Assembly: GCA_900757145.1 (NCBI GenBank)
Contig: CAAEMT010000038.1
Coordinates: forward strand, 1-20,444
Length of the DNA stretch: 20,444 nt
Source of the DNA: Lachnospiraceae bacterium
GTDB taxonomy: Bacteria > Bacillota > Clostridia > Lachnospirales > Lachnospiraceae
Direction of reading: 5' to 3'
Part shown: in pieces, positions 7,205 to 15,217 of the stretch
Position numbering within the stretch: position 1 is the stretch's first letter
How the letters are laid out: every line of letters starts with the position of its first letter
Position numbers and translations under genes: made by a program
The notes under the pieces: model-generated
The model's input: only the letters and a program-made list of their open reading frames with translations
Databases searched by the model: none
What the model was told of the DNA's origin: nothing

Positions 7205-7732
7205 ATGAAATATACGATCAGCGGGAAAAATATCGAAGTGACAGAAGGTTTAAAATCAGCAGTTAAGGACAAGCTCGGTAAGCTTGAGCGGTATTTCACA
7301 CCAGATACAGAGGTAGTCGTGACCTTGAGCGTTGAGAAAGAGCGCCAGAAGATCGAGGTGACGATTCCGGTCAAGGGCAACATCATTCGTTCAGAGCAGG
7401 TGAGCAATGATATGTATGTGTCTATCGATCTTGTAGAAGAGGTCATTGAGCGTCAGCTTCGCAAATATAAAGAAAAGATTATTGCAAGACATCAGGAGGG
7501 CGGCAATTTCAAGAAAGAATTTATCGAAAAAGAGACAGAGCCGCTTGAAGAGGTGAAGATCATCCGCACAAAGCATTTTGATATGAAGCCGATGTATCCT
7601 GAAGATGCATGCGTACAGATGGAGCTTCTCGGACACAGCTTCTTTGTATTTAATAATGCCGAGACAGAAGAGATCAACGTTGTATACAAGAGAAAAGGAA
7701 ATACGTACGGTCTGATGGAACCGGAGTTTTAA
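7205..7732 (+). CDS. hpf: Ribosome hibernation promoting factor, long form
   Basis: The 175-residue protein begins MKYTISGKNIEVTEGLK, the N-terminal S30AE/HPF domain (about 1-95) that occupies the tRNA and mRNA path of the 30S subunit. After a charged linker comes the C-terminal dimerisation domain (about 115-172, with KIIRTKHFDMKPMYPEDA and FVFNNAETEEINVVYKRK) that defines long HPF, the form that makes 100S ribosome dimers in Firmicutes. Length is typical. The start ATG 7205 has AAAGGAG nine bases upstream; an in-frame extension to 7142 would overlap the promoter. It has its own promoter and terminator, so it is probably a single-gene unit induced in slow growth. It lies upstream of secA and prfB as in many Firmicutes. 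Confidence 0.95.
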   Translation: MKYTISGKNIEVTEGLKSAVKDKLGKLERYFTPDTEVVVTLSVEKERQKIEVTIPVKGNIIRSEQVSNDMYVSIDLVEEVIERQLRKYKEKIIARHQEGGNFKKEFIEKETEPLEEVKIIRTKHFDMKPMYPEDACVQMELLGHSFFVFNNAETEEINVVYKRKGNTYGLMEPEF

Positions 7733-7759
7733 AAGTAAATAAAGTGTGAACACGAAGCA

Positions 7760-7800
7760 AAAGGACGGTTGGTTATAGCCAGCCGTCCTTTAAACGTTTT
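7760..7800 (+). terminator. Intrinsic terminator after hpf
   Basis: A 13-bp stem (7760-7772 with 7779-7791, one G-T pair) and a six-base loop carry aaaggacgg on the left and ccgtccttt on the right. It is followed by a T-rich stretch containing aacgtttt twice. Confidence 0.8.
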
Positions 7801-7843
7801 AACGTTTTAGAGACAGAACATTTTTCGTTCATAAAAAATTCAA

Positions 7844-7872
7844 TTGTGTTACAGGCGTGAAAGTGATACAAT
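7844..7872 (+). promoter_or_regulatory. Probable sigma-A promoter of secA
   Basis: TTGTGT (7844-7849) and TACAAT (7867-7872) are 17 bases apart and lie 34 bases before the secA start codon, downstream of the hpf terminator. Confidence 0.6.
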
Positions 7873-7906
7873 AGGTAGGAAATTATGTTTGAAATGGAGA
7901 TGCACA

Positions 7907-10477
7907 ATGAAGTTAGTAGAAAAGATTTTCGGAACCCACAGTCAGCGTGAGCTGAAACTGATCATGCCGATCGTGGACAAGATAGAAAGTCTGCGCCCGC
8001 AGATGCAGGCTCTTTCGGACGAAGAGCTAAAGGCTAAGACAAAAGAGTATCAGGAGCGTTATGCAAAGGGTGAGACGCTTGATGACCTGCTGCCGGAGGC
8101 ATTTGCTACGGTGCGCGAGGCTGCAAAGCGTGTACTGAATATGGAGCATTACCGTGTACAGCTGATCGGCGGTATCATTCTTCATCAGGGACGTATCGCC
8201 GAGATGAGGACAGGAGAAGGTAAGACGCTTGTATCTACACTTCCGGCGTACTTAAACGCGCTGACAGGCGAAGGCGTTCATATCGTTACAGTCAATGACT
8301 ATCTGGCGCATCGTGACGCCGAGTGGATGGGACAGGTACATGAATTCCTCGGTCTGAAGGTAGGCTGCGTGCTCAATTCTATGGATAATGATGAGAGAAG
8401 GCAGCAGTACGCATGTGATATCACATATATTACGAATAATGAGCTGGGCTTTGATTACCTGCGTGACAACATGGTGATCTACAAGGAGCAGCTTGTACAG
8501 AGAGATCTCGTATATGCGATCATTGACGAGGTCGACTCTGTTCTGATCGATGAGGCGCGTACACCGCTTATTATTTCCGGTCAGTCAGGAAAGTCCACAA
8601 AGCTCTACGAGGTCTGTGATATTCTTGCCCGTCAGCTTGAGAGAGGTGAGGCAAGCGGCGAGGTTACGAAGATGACTGCGATCATGGGCGAGGAGATCAC
8701 GGAGACGGGAGACTTCATCGTCAATGAGAAGGACAAGATCGTTACCCTGACAGAGCAGGGCGTACACAAGGTAGAGAAATTCTTCCAGATCGAGAACTTC
8801 TCCGACGCAGAGAACCTTGAGATCCAGCACAATGTCGATCTGGCGCTGCGCGCGCACAATCTGATGTTCCGCGATCAGGATTACGTCGTAAAGGACGATC
8901 AGGTCATGATCGTCGATGAGTTTACGGGACGTATCATGCCGGGACGCCGTTATTCCGATGGTCTGCATCAGGCGATCGAGGCGAAGGAGCATGTGAAGGT
9001 AAAGCGTGAGAGCAAGACACTTGCGACGATCACTTTCCAGAACTTCTTCAATAAATATAAGAAGAAATCCGGTATGACAGGAACGGCTCTTACAGAGGAG
9101 AAGGAGTTCCGTGATATTTACGGAATGGACGTTATCGAGATTCCAACAAACCGTCCGGTACAGCGTATCGATTACGATGACGCCGTATATATGACAAAGA
9201 AAGAAAAATACAAAGCAGTCGTAGAGGCAGTCAAGGAAGCGCACGCGAAGGGACAGCCGGTGCTCGTAGGTACGATCACGATCGAAGTATCTGAGCTTCT
9301 CTCCGGTCTTTTAAAGCGTGAGGGCATCCAACACAAGGTACTCAATGCGAAGTTCCATGAGCTGGAGGCGGAGATCGTTGCCGATGCGGGTGTACACGGC
9401 GCTGTGACGATCGCAACGAACATGGCAGGCCGTGGTACTGATATTAAGCTTGATGAAGAGTCGAGAGCTGCAGGCGGTCTGAAGATCATCGGTACGGAGC
9501 GTCATGAGTCGAGACGTATCGACAATCAGCTCCGCGGACGTTCCGGTCGTCAGGGAGATCCGGGTGAATCAAGATTCTATATTTCGCTTGAGGATGATCT
9601 GATGCGACTGTTCGGTTCTGAGAAGATGATGAAGGTATTCCAGTCTCTCGGTGTAGAAGAGGGCGAGCAGATCGAGCACAAGATGCTCTCCAATGCGATC
9701 GAGAAGGCGCAGATGAAGATCGAGAGCAACAACTTCGGTATCCGTAAGAACCTGCTTGAGTACGATCAGGTCAATAACGAGCAAAGAGAGATTATTTACG
9801 CGGAGAGAAGACGTGTGCTTGACGGTGAGAGTATGCGCGACTCTATTTTCAAGATGATCACAGATATTGTAGATAATACAGTAGAGATGTGCTTTGGAGA
9901 AAGCTCCGACCGTGAGTCATGGGATGTGAAGGAGCTCAATTCCGTGCTGCTTCCAACGATCCCGCTCAAGCCGGTGACTCAGGAGGTACTGGATGGCGTA
10001 TCCAACAAAAACGAGCTGAAGCAGCTTCTCAAGGAGCAGGCAGTGAAGCTCTATGAGCAAAAGGAAGCAGAGTTTGCCGAGCAGGAGCAGATCCGTGAGA
10101 TCGAGCGCGTCATTCTTCTGAAGGTGATCGACCGTAAATGGATGGATCACATCGATGATATGGATCAGCTTCGTCAGGGTATCGGACTTCAGGCATACGG
10201 ACAGAAGGATCCGCTCGTAGAGTACAAGATGAGCGCCTATGAGATGTTCGATGCCATGACTGCTGCGATCCAGGAGGATACGGTTCGCCTGCTGTTCCAT
10301 ATCAAGGTAGAGCAGAAGGTAGAGCGTGAAGAGGTTGCCAAGGTAACGGGAACGAATAAGGATGAGTCAGGCCCGCGTGCGCCGAAGAAGCGTGCGGCAG
10401 AAAAAATCTATCCAAACGATCCGTGTCCGTGCGGCAGCGGCAAGAAGTACAAGCAGTGCTGCGGACGCAAGGCATAA
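7907..10477 (+). CDS. secA: Preprotein translocase ATPase SecA
   Basis: The 856-residue protein is the ATP-driven motor that pushes unfolded secretory proteins through the SecYEG channel. Visible landmarks are the Walker A region MRTGEGKT (residues 100-107), the Walker B/DEAD region IIDEVDSVLIDEART (about 205-219), the second helicase domain with ATNMAGRGTDIKL, and the GRSGRQGDPG motif VI. The zinc-binding tail NDPCPCGSGKKYKQCCGRK at the C-terminus contacts SecB or ribosomes in relatives. Length is normal for Firmicutes. The start ATG 7907 has GGAG seven bases upstream; the longer frame to 7844 overlaps the promoter. prfB follows 86 bases later with no terminator between, so the two are likely co-transcribed. 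Confidence 0.98.
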   Translation: MKLVEKIFGTHSQRELKLIMPIVDKIESLRPQMQALSDEELKAKTKEYQERYAKGETLDDLLPEAFATVREAAKRVLNMEHYRVQLIGGIILHQGRIAEMRTGEGKTLVSTLPAYLNALTGEGVHIVTVNDYLAHRDAEWMGQVHEFLGLKVGCVLNSMDNDERRQQYACDITYITNNELGFDYLRDNMVIYKEQLVQRDLVYAIIDEVDSVLIDEARTPLIISGQSGKSTKLYEVCDILARQLERGEASGEVTKMTAIMGEEITETGDFIVNEKDKIVTLTEQGVHKVEKFFQIENFSDAENLEIQHNVDLALRAHNLMFRDQDYVVKDDQVMIVDEFTGRIMPGRRYSDGLHQAIEAKEHVKVKRESKTLATITFQNFFNKYKKKSGMTGTALTEEKEFRDIYGMDVIEIPTNRPVQRIDYDDAVYMTKKEKYKAVVEAVKEAHAKGQPVLVGTITIEVSELLSGLLKREGIQHKVLNAKFHELEAEIVADAGVHGAVTIATNMAGRGTDIKLDEESRAAGGLKIIGTERHESRRIDNQLRGRSGRQGDPGESRFYISLEDDLMRLFGSEKMMKVFQSLGVEEGEQIEHKMLSNAIEKAQMKIESNNFGIRKNLLEYDQVNNEQREIIYAERRRVLDGESMRDSIFKMITDIVDNTVEMCFGESSDRESWDVKELNSVLLPTIPLKPVTQEVLDGVSNKNELKQLLKEQAVKLYEQKEAEFAEQEQIREIERVILLKVIDRKWMDHIDDMDQLRQGIGLQAYGQKDPLVEYKMSAYEMFDAMTAAIQEDTVRLLFHIKVEQKVEREEVAKVTGTNKDESGPRAPKKRAAEKIYPNDPCPCGSGKKYKQCCGRKA

Positions 10478-10563
10478 AGTAAAAATACAGAGTGGATGCG
10501 CCGGCGGAAACGCAGGATGGCCGTCAGCACTCCCATTTTCAAAAAAAGAAAGAAGGTGAAGCT

Positions 10564-11692
10564 ATGGTTGAACTTGACCAGTTTAAAGTCGTATTAAACA
10601 GCTATACAAAACCATTAGTGGAAGTGAGGGATTCACTTTAACTTAGCTGGTAAACAGCAAAAAGTGCAGGAGCTTGAGAGAAAGATGGAGGAGCCGGATT
10701 TCTGGGATAATCCGGAGCGTTCACAGGAGTCCATGAAACTCTTAAAGTCTCTGAAAGATGATATTGATACGTACAGACAGCTTGAGGAGCAGTATGAGGA
10801 AATCGAGATGCTTATCGAGATGGGGTACGAAGAGAATGATCCGGCCGTAATACCGGAGATCGAGGAGACGCTGACGAGTTTCCAGAATACGCTTGAAGAT
10901 ATTCGGATCAAGACGCTCCTCTCAGGAGAGTATGATGAGTCAAATGCGATCGTGACGCTGCATGCAGGCGCGGGCGGGACAGAGTCCTGCGACTGGGCTT
11001 CGATGCTCTACCGTATGTATACGAGATGGGCAGATAAGAAGGGCTATCAGGTCGAGGTGCTTGATTATCTGGACGGTGAAGAGGCGGGAATCAAGTCTGT
11101 CACGTTCGAAGTCAACGGACCGAAAGCTTACGGTTATCTGAAATCAGAGAAGGGCGTACACCGCCTCGTGCGTATTTCGCCGTTCAATGCGGCGGGAAAG
11201 CGTCAGACTTCCTTCGTAAGCTGCGAGGTTATGCCGGATATTGAGGAGGATCTCGATGTAGAGATCAACATGGATGATCTGCGTATCGATACGTACCGTT
11301 CCAGCGGTGCGGGCGGTCAGCACATCAATAAGACGTCCTCGGCGATCCGTATTACGCATCTGCCGACAGGCATCGTTGTACAGTGCCAGAATGAGCGTTC
11401 GCAGCATCAGAACAAGGATAAGGCGATGCAGATGTTAAAGGCAAAGCTGTATCTTTTGAAACAGCAGGAGAATGCGGAGAAAGCCTCCGACATCCGCGGA
11501 GAGGTAAAGGAGATCGGCTGGGGAAATCAGATCCGCTCCTACGTTATGCAGCCTTACAAGATGGTCAAAGACCTGCGTACCGGAGAGGAATCAGGTAATG
11601 TTGACGCGGTCATGGACGGAAACATTGATCCGTTTATCAATGCGTATCTGAAATGGCTGTCTCTTGGCGGAAAACGGGCAGAGGAAGAATAG
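10564..11692 (+). CDS. prfB: Peptide chain release factor 2, expressed by programmed +1 frameshift
   Basis: RF2 terminates translation at UGA and UAA. The gene is split over two frames: 25 codons from ATG 10564 to CTT 10636-10638, then an in-frame TAA (10639-10641), after which the main frame resumes at AAC 10640-10642 and runs to 11692. A +1 slip at CUU gives a 375-residue product, the normal RF2 length, reading VRDSL-NLAGKQ across the joint. This aligns with the FRGSLDL-type segment of other RF2 proteins. The main part holds the stop-codon-reading SPF tripeptide (VRISPFNA) that distinguishes RF2 from RF1, and the GGQ peptidyl-hydrolysis motif (SSGAGGQHINKT). The ribosome binding site is AAGGTG before ATG 10564. 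The split is regulatory, not a mutation. Confidence 0.95.
10626..10642 (+). promoter_or_regulatory. RF2 autoregulatory +1 frameshift site with UAA stop
   Basis: The slip codon CTT (10636-10638) is directly followed by the zero-frame stop TAA and a C, giving CUU-UAA-C. A Shine-Dalgarno-like GAGGG (10626-10630) lies five bases upstream, where the classic site has AGGGGG three bases upstream. The usual site is CUU-UGA-C, so the stop differs here. Confidence 0.9.
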
Positions 11693-11720
11693 GACAAAAG
11701 AATATCTAAAATAGCAAAAT

Positions 11721-11765
11721 AAAGGCAGTCTGTAGCAGCGCATGAACTACGGCTGCCTTTGTTGT
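11721..11765 (+). terminator. Intrinsic terminator after prfB
   Basis: An outer stem aaaggcag/ctgccttt (11721-11728 and 11753-11760) continues inward with gtag/ctac, giving about 13 pairs with a small bulge; it is followed by a short T/G-rich tail. Confidence 0.75.
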
Positions 11766-11793
11766 GAAGTTCAGTCTGTTTTCGGCATGAGAC

Positions 11794-11816
11794 AGAAAAG
11801 GCTTGCAGCCTTTTCT
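11794..11816. repeat. Perfect 10-bp inverted repeat overlapping a promoter -35 box
   Basis: agaaaaggct (11794-11803), loop tgc, agccttttct (11807-11816). It covers the TTGCAG -35 box of the next promoter. It may be a second terminator for prfB or an operator for the ACT-protein gene; the sequence alone does not decide. Confidence 0.6.
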
Positions 11817-11831
11817 AAAGTGTGGTAATAT
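11803..11831 (+). promoter_or_regulatory. Probable promoter of the ACT protein-hom unit
   Basis: TTGCAG (11803-11808) and TAATAT (11826-11831) are exactly 17 bases apart, leaving a leader of about 125 bases before the ACT protein start. The leader shows no T-box or other riboswitch that I recognise. Confidence 0.6.
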
Positions 11832-11962
11832 CCTTGAGAGATATACAAACGTATTTCTGAGACAAACATACATAGAGACGAGTGAATATGAAGGTTATTT
11901 TATATTCGTTGTACTAGAGGTGCAGGCGTACAGGAAAGTATCTGTCGCGGGAGGAGAGCAGC

Positions 11963-12406
11963 ATGGCGGACAAGAAAAAATATTTTGTAGTCAGAGAGAA
12001 GGCAGTGCCGGAGGTACTGCTCAAGGTAGTAGAAGCCAAGAGACTTCTGGATACGAGACGGGTGCTCACGGTGCAGGAAGCTGCTGATGAAGTAGGGATC
12101 AGCAGAAGTTCTTTCTATAAATATAAGGATGATATTTTTCCGTTTCGCGATAATGTAAAGGGCAAGACGCTGACATTTGTTATGCAGATGTGTGATGAGC
12201 AGGGGCTTCTCTCGGAGGTGCTCCATGTGGTAGCGGATTACAAGGCAAATATTCTTACGATACACCAGAGTATTCCGACGAATGGTGTGGCGACGCTTAC
12301 TCTGAGCGTAGAGGTGCTTCCGACGACGGGAGACGTTTCGGCTATGATCGAGACGATCGAGCATAAGGAAGGCATCCAGTATTTAAAGATCGTAGCGAGA
12401 GAGTAG
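11963..12406 (+). CDS. ACT domain-containing PheB/UPF0735-like protein
   Basis: The 147-residue protein has an N-terminal helical/HTH-like part (about 35-62, VQEAADEVGISRSSFYKYKD) and a C-terminal ACT domain (about 70-147, GKTLTFVMQMCDEQGLLSEVLHVVADYKANILTI). ACT domains bind amino acids and switch partner activity. This arrangement matches the PheB/UPF0735 family of Firmicutes, originally linked to phenylalanine biosynthesis loci but not firmly characterised. The start ATG 11963 follows GGGAGGAG by six bases. Its neighbour 118 bases downstream is homoserine dehydrogenase, so a role as an amino-acid-sensing regulator of aspartate-family synthesis is plausible. That role is inference; the family assignment is strong. 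Confidence 0.88.
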   Translation: MADKKKYFVVREKAVPEVLLKVVEAKRLLDTRRVLTVQEAADEVGISRSSFYKYKDDIFPFRDNVKGKTLTFVMQMCDEQGLLSEVLHVVADYKANILTIHQSIPTNGVATLTLSVEVLPTTGDVSAMIETIEHKEGIQYLKIVARE

Positions 12407-12524
12407 CGCAGGCAGGAAAAGAGCAAAATAACAAAAAAAGAGCAGGGAAAGAGCAGCAGTACAATAAGCAGGCAATGAAAAAGCGGTAAGGCGTAGGATG
12501 ACGCGCCTAGATGAGGAGGAAATT

Positions 12525-13745
12525 ATGATACAGGTTGCAGTGCTGGGATACGGAACAGTAGGTTCCGGCGTGGTGGAAGTGATCGATACGAACCATGACA
12601 GTATACTTGAGAAGGCGGGAGTGGATCTGAATGTGAAATATATTCTCGATCTGCGTGATTTCCCGGGGGATCCGAATCAGGAAAAAATTGTACATGACTA
12701 TGATATTATCGTAAATGATCCGGACGTACAGATCGTGGTTGAGGTGATGGGCGGCACAGAGCCGGCTTTTACTTTTTCCAAACGCGCGCTGGAAGCTGGT
12801 AAGAGCGTATGTACTTCAAATAAGGAGCTTGTTGCGCGTCACGGTACACAGCTTCAGCAGATCGCGGTGGAACACAGTGCAAGCTATCTGTTTGAGGCAA
12901 GCTGCGGCGGCGGTATTCCGATCATCCGTCCACTGCGTACTTCTCTGACAGCAGATGTGATCGATGAAATCACAGGAATCCTGAATGGTACAACAAACTA
13001 TATTCTGACGAAGATGATTGACGAGGGACTGGAGTTTGACGATGTACTGCGCGATGCGCAGCAGAAAGGGTATGCGGAGCGGAATCCGGAAGCAGATATA
13101 GAGGGGCATGACGCATGCCGCAAGATTGCGATACTCTCGTCTCTGGCGTATGGCAGGCGCGTTGATTTTACAGACATTTATACAGAGGGGATCACAAAGA
13201 TCACATCTGCAGATATACTTTACGCAAAGGCGATGCGGCGGACAATCAAGCTGCTCGCTTACAGCAGCAGGCAGGGAGATCAGGTCATGGCGATGGTAGC
13301 TCCGTATCTCGTGGAAAAGGACGATCCGCTCTTTGCGGTAAACGGTGTATTCAATGCGATCTTCGTACACGGAAATATGCTTGGTGATGCGATGTTCTAC
13401 GGACAGGGAGCAGGGAAAGAAGCTACGGCAAGTGCTGTTGCGGCAGATGTCGTTGAGGCGGCACAGACGCTTGGAACAGGAGTAGTCTCTTCATGGAATC
13501 CGCAGAAGCAGGAGCTTACGGACGTTTCCGGCACTTCGAAGCGTTTCTTTGTCCGTGCAGGAGGAGGAGCGCAGGAGCAGTCAGAGATGGAGAAGCTGTT
13601 TGGCGTCATTGAACTTGTGGAAGCAGACGTACAAGGTGAATTTGGGTTTGTGACAGAGCCTATGACGGAGCGGGAATATGAGGAGCGCGCATCGCAGGCA
13701 CAGGGGATCCTCGGCATGATCCGTATGCGGGATAAGCAGAGCTAA
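12525..13745 (+). CDS. hom: Homoserine dehydrogenase
   Basis: This 406-residue enzyme reduces aspartate semialdehyde to homoserine with NAD(P)H, the branch point toward threonine and methionine. The N-terminus has the Rossmann nucleotide loop VAVLGYGTVGSGV (residues about 4-16). It is followed by VEVMGG, SNKELVARHG and the homoserine-binding FEASCGGGIPIIRPLRTSL / GILNGTTNYILTKM region, with GQGAGKEATASAVAADVVEAA near residues 296-316. The C-terminal tail is shorter than that of the roughly 430-residue Bacillus enzyme, so a full regulatory ACT domain is uncertain; the separate ACT protein upstream might compensate (speculation). Start ATG 12525 has AGGAGG five bases upstream; an in-frame ATG at 12498 has no convincing ribosome site. 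Confidence 0.95.
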   Translation: MIQVAVLGYGTVGSGVVEVIDTNHDSILEKAGVDLNVKYILDLRDFPGDPNQEKIVHDYDIIVNDPDVQIVVEVMGGTEPAFTFSKRALEAGKSVCTSNKELVARHGTQLQQIAVEHSASYLFEASCGGGIPIIRPLRTSLTADVIDEITGILNGTTNYILTKMIDEGLEFDDVLRDAQQKGYAERNPEADIEGHDACRKIAILSSLAYGRRVDFTDIYTEGITKITSADILYAKAMRRTIKLLAYSSRQGDQVMAMVAPYLVEKDDPLFAVNGVFNAIFVHGNMLGDAMFYGQGAGKEATASAVAADVVEAAQTLGTGVVSSWNPQKQELTDVSGTSKRFFVRAGGGAQEQSEMEKLFGVIELVEADVQGEFGFVTEPMTEREYEERASQAQGILGMIRMRDKQS

Positions 13746-13852
13746 AAGAAAAGCGAAGCTTCTGGCATAAATTTGAAGATCGCAGAAGATAGATAATTTT
13801 TGTGACGGCGCAAGATCAGAATGCTGTACAGCGGAGAATGGAAACGTATAGT

Positions 13853-13893
13853 GCGGCGCAAAAAGCACAGGGATGCAGAGCGATGTGCGCCGC
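13853..13893. repeat. 8-bp GC-rich inverted repeat before apgM-like gene
   Basis: gcggcgca (13853-13860) is complementary to tgcgccgc (13886-13893), with a 25-base loop, ending just before the ribosome binding site GGAAGGGA. It could fold in the mRNA leader; a role in translation control is unproven. Confidence 0.4.
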
Positions 13894-13915
13894 GGTTGGA
13901 AGGGATGTGTGAAAA

Positions 13916-15124
13916 TTGAAATATATCGTAGTTCTTGGAGACGGGATGGCAGATGAACCACAGGAGGCGCTTGGAGGAAAGACACCGCTTGAGGCAGCGA
14001 AGACGCCGGCGATGGACGCGCTGGCGGCACAGGCAGAGATCGGGCTTTTGCAGACGATTCCAAAAGGAATGAGTCCGGGGAGCGATACGGCAAATCTGGC
14101 GGTGCTCGGATACGATCCGCGCAGGTTTTATACGGGGCGTTCTCCGTTAGAAGCGCTCAGTATCGGTGTGCCGATGAAAGGTACAGATGTGGCGATGCGA
14201 TGCAATCTTGTGACGCTTTCTGAGGAAGAGGACAATTACGAAAAAAAACGCATCATCGACCACAGCTCAGACGAGATCAGTACGGAGGATGCGGCGATCC
14301 TGCTCGATGCACTGAAAAAAGAGTTTGAAAATGAGACGTATCAGTTCTATACAGGGACAAGCTATCGCCATTGCGTGATCTGGGCGAATGGAAACGTCGC
14401 AGAGCTTGAGCCGCCGCATGATCATCTTACAGAGGTGATCGGACCGTATCTTCCGGGGGATTCTGCCCTGCGCGCGATGATGGAGCGCAGCTATGAGATA
14501 CTTTCAAAACATCCCCTGAATCTCGCAAGGAAAGAAAAGGGACTGAATCCGGCGAATAGCTGCTGGTTCTGGGGTGCGGGTACAAAGCCGGTGGTGACTT
14601 CGTTTGAAGAAAAATACGGAAAAAAAGGCGTGATGATCTCGGCAGTCGATCTGCTCAAAGGAATTGCAGTCGGTGCGGGTATGAAAAATGTCATTGTGCC
14701 CGGTGCAAACGGCGGTCTGCATACGAATTACGAGGGGAAGGCGCAGGCGGCAGCCGATGCGCTTCTGAAAGATGATGCGGATTTTGTATATGTGCATCTG
14801 GAAGGCCCGGACGAGATGGGACACCAGGGAAGTCTGGAGCGGAAGATCCAGGCGATAGAATATCTGGATTCACGCGTGATCCGTCTCATAAAAGAGCAGA
14901 TGGATGCATCCGGTGAGCCGTACCGTATGCTGATCCTTCCCGATCATCCGACGCCGCTTCGCATCCGCACCCATACGGGCGATCCCGTGCCGTATCTTCT
15001 CTGGGACAGCACAAGAAAACTCGGAGAGAGCAGGCTCTACTGTGAGAAAACAGCGAAGGAGAGCGGCTTATTCCGAAAAGAAGGATATAGGATCATGGAT
15101 GTACTGCTTGAAAAAGAGCAGTGA
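13916..15124 (+). CDS. apgM: ApgM-like phosphoglycerate mutase family protein, proposed homoserine kinase
   Basis: The 402-residue protein belongs to the archaeal-type cofactor-independent phosphoglycerate mutase family of the alkaline phosphatase superfamily. It has metal ligands in VVLGDGMAD (about 5-13), the nucleophile Ser56 in SPGSDTANLAVLGYD, and later HLEGPDEMGHQG and LPDHPTPLRIRTHTGDPVP, also metal-site motifs. One subfamily (TIGR02535 as I recall it) is proposed to be homoserine kinase because it sits beside threonine genes in genomes lacking ThrB. Here it follows hom by 170 bases on the same strand, supporting homoserine phosphorylation rather than glycolysis. The start is TTG 13916 (MKYIVVLGDG), with GGAAGGGA about 11 bases upstream; no in-frame ATG precedes the motif. 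The family is certain; the exact reaction is inferred. Confidence 0.88.
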   Translation: MKYIVVLGDGMADEPQEALGGKTPLEAAKTPAMDALAAQAEIGLLQTIPKGMSPGSDTANLAVLGYDPRRFYTGRSPLEALSIGVPMKGTDVAMRCNLVTLSEEEDNYEKKRIIDHSSDEISTEDAAILLDALKKEFENETYQFYTGTSYRHCVIWANGNVAELEPPHDHLTEVIGPYLPGDSALRAMMERSYEILSKHPLNLARKEKGLNPANSCWFWGAGTKPVVTSFEEKYGKKGVMISAVDLLKGIAVGAGMKNVIVPGANGGLHTNYEGKAQAAADALLKDDADFVYVHLEGPDEMGHQGSLERKIQAIEYLDSRVIRLIKEQMDASGEPYRMLILPDHPTPLRIRTHTGDPVPYLLWDSTRKLGESRLYCEKTAKESGLFRKEGYRIMDVLLEKEQ

Positions 15125-15147
15125 CGAAGAAATAAAACGATAAAAAA

Positions 15148-15195
15148 GGGGTGCCGCAAAATCTGCCGGAAGCAGTATTTTGCGGCACCCTTTTT
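15148..15195. terminator. Bidirectional terminator, copy 1 of a dispersed palindrome
   Basis: gggtgccgcaaaat (15149-15162) pairs perfectly with attttgcggcaccc (15177-15190), and ctgc/gcag pairs inside. A T-run follows (15191-15195) and an A-run precedes (15142-15147), so it works on both strands between the convergent apgM-like and DUF975 genes. Its core is shared with the palindrome at 18857-18908. Confidence 0.9.
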
Positions 15196-15217
15196 GCGTT
15201 CCGGAAAAATTCTTGGA

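Noticed and set aside
8585..9244. 219-codon reverse frame inside secA
   Set aside because: It lies wholly inside the certain secA gene; the composition is that of an antisense shadow and there is no start signal.
10564..10641. prfB as a pseudogene broken by an early stop
   Set aside because: The stop is at the known RF2 +1 frameshift position with CUU slip codon and an upstream Shine-Dalgarno-like element, and the rest of the gene is intact.
11832..11962. T-box or amino acid riboswitch in the leader of the ACT protein gene
   Set aside because: The leader is only about 125 bases and shows no T-box sequence, specifier stem or terminator/antiterminator pair that I can recognise.
11803..12087. 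94-codon + frame overlapping the start of the ACT protein gene
   Set aside because: It begins inside the promoter hairpin and is out of frame with the strongly supported ACT protein, which has the good ribosome site.
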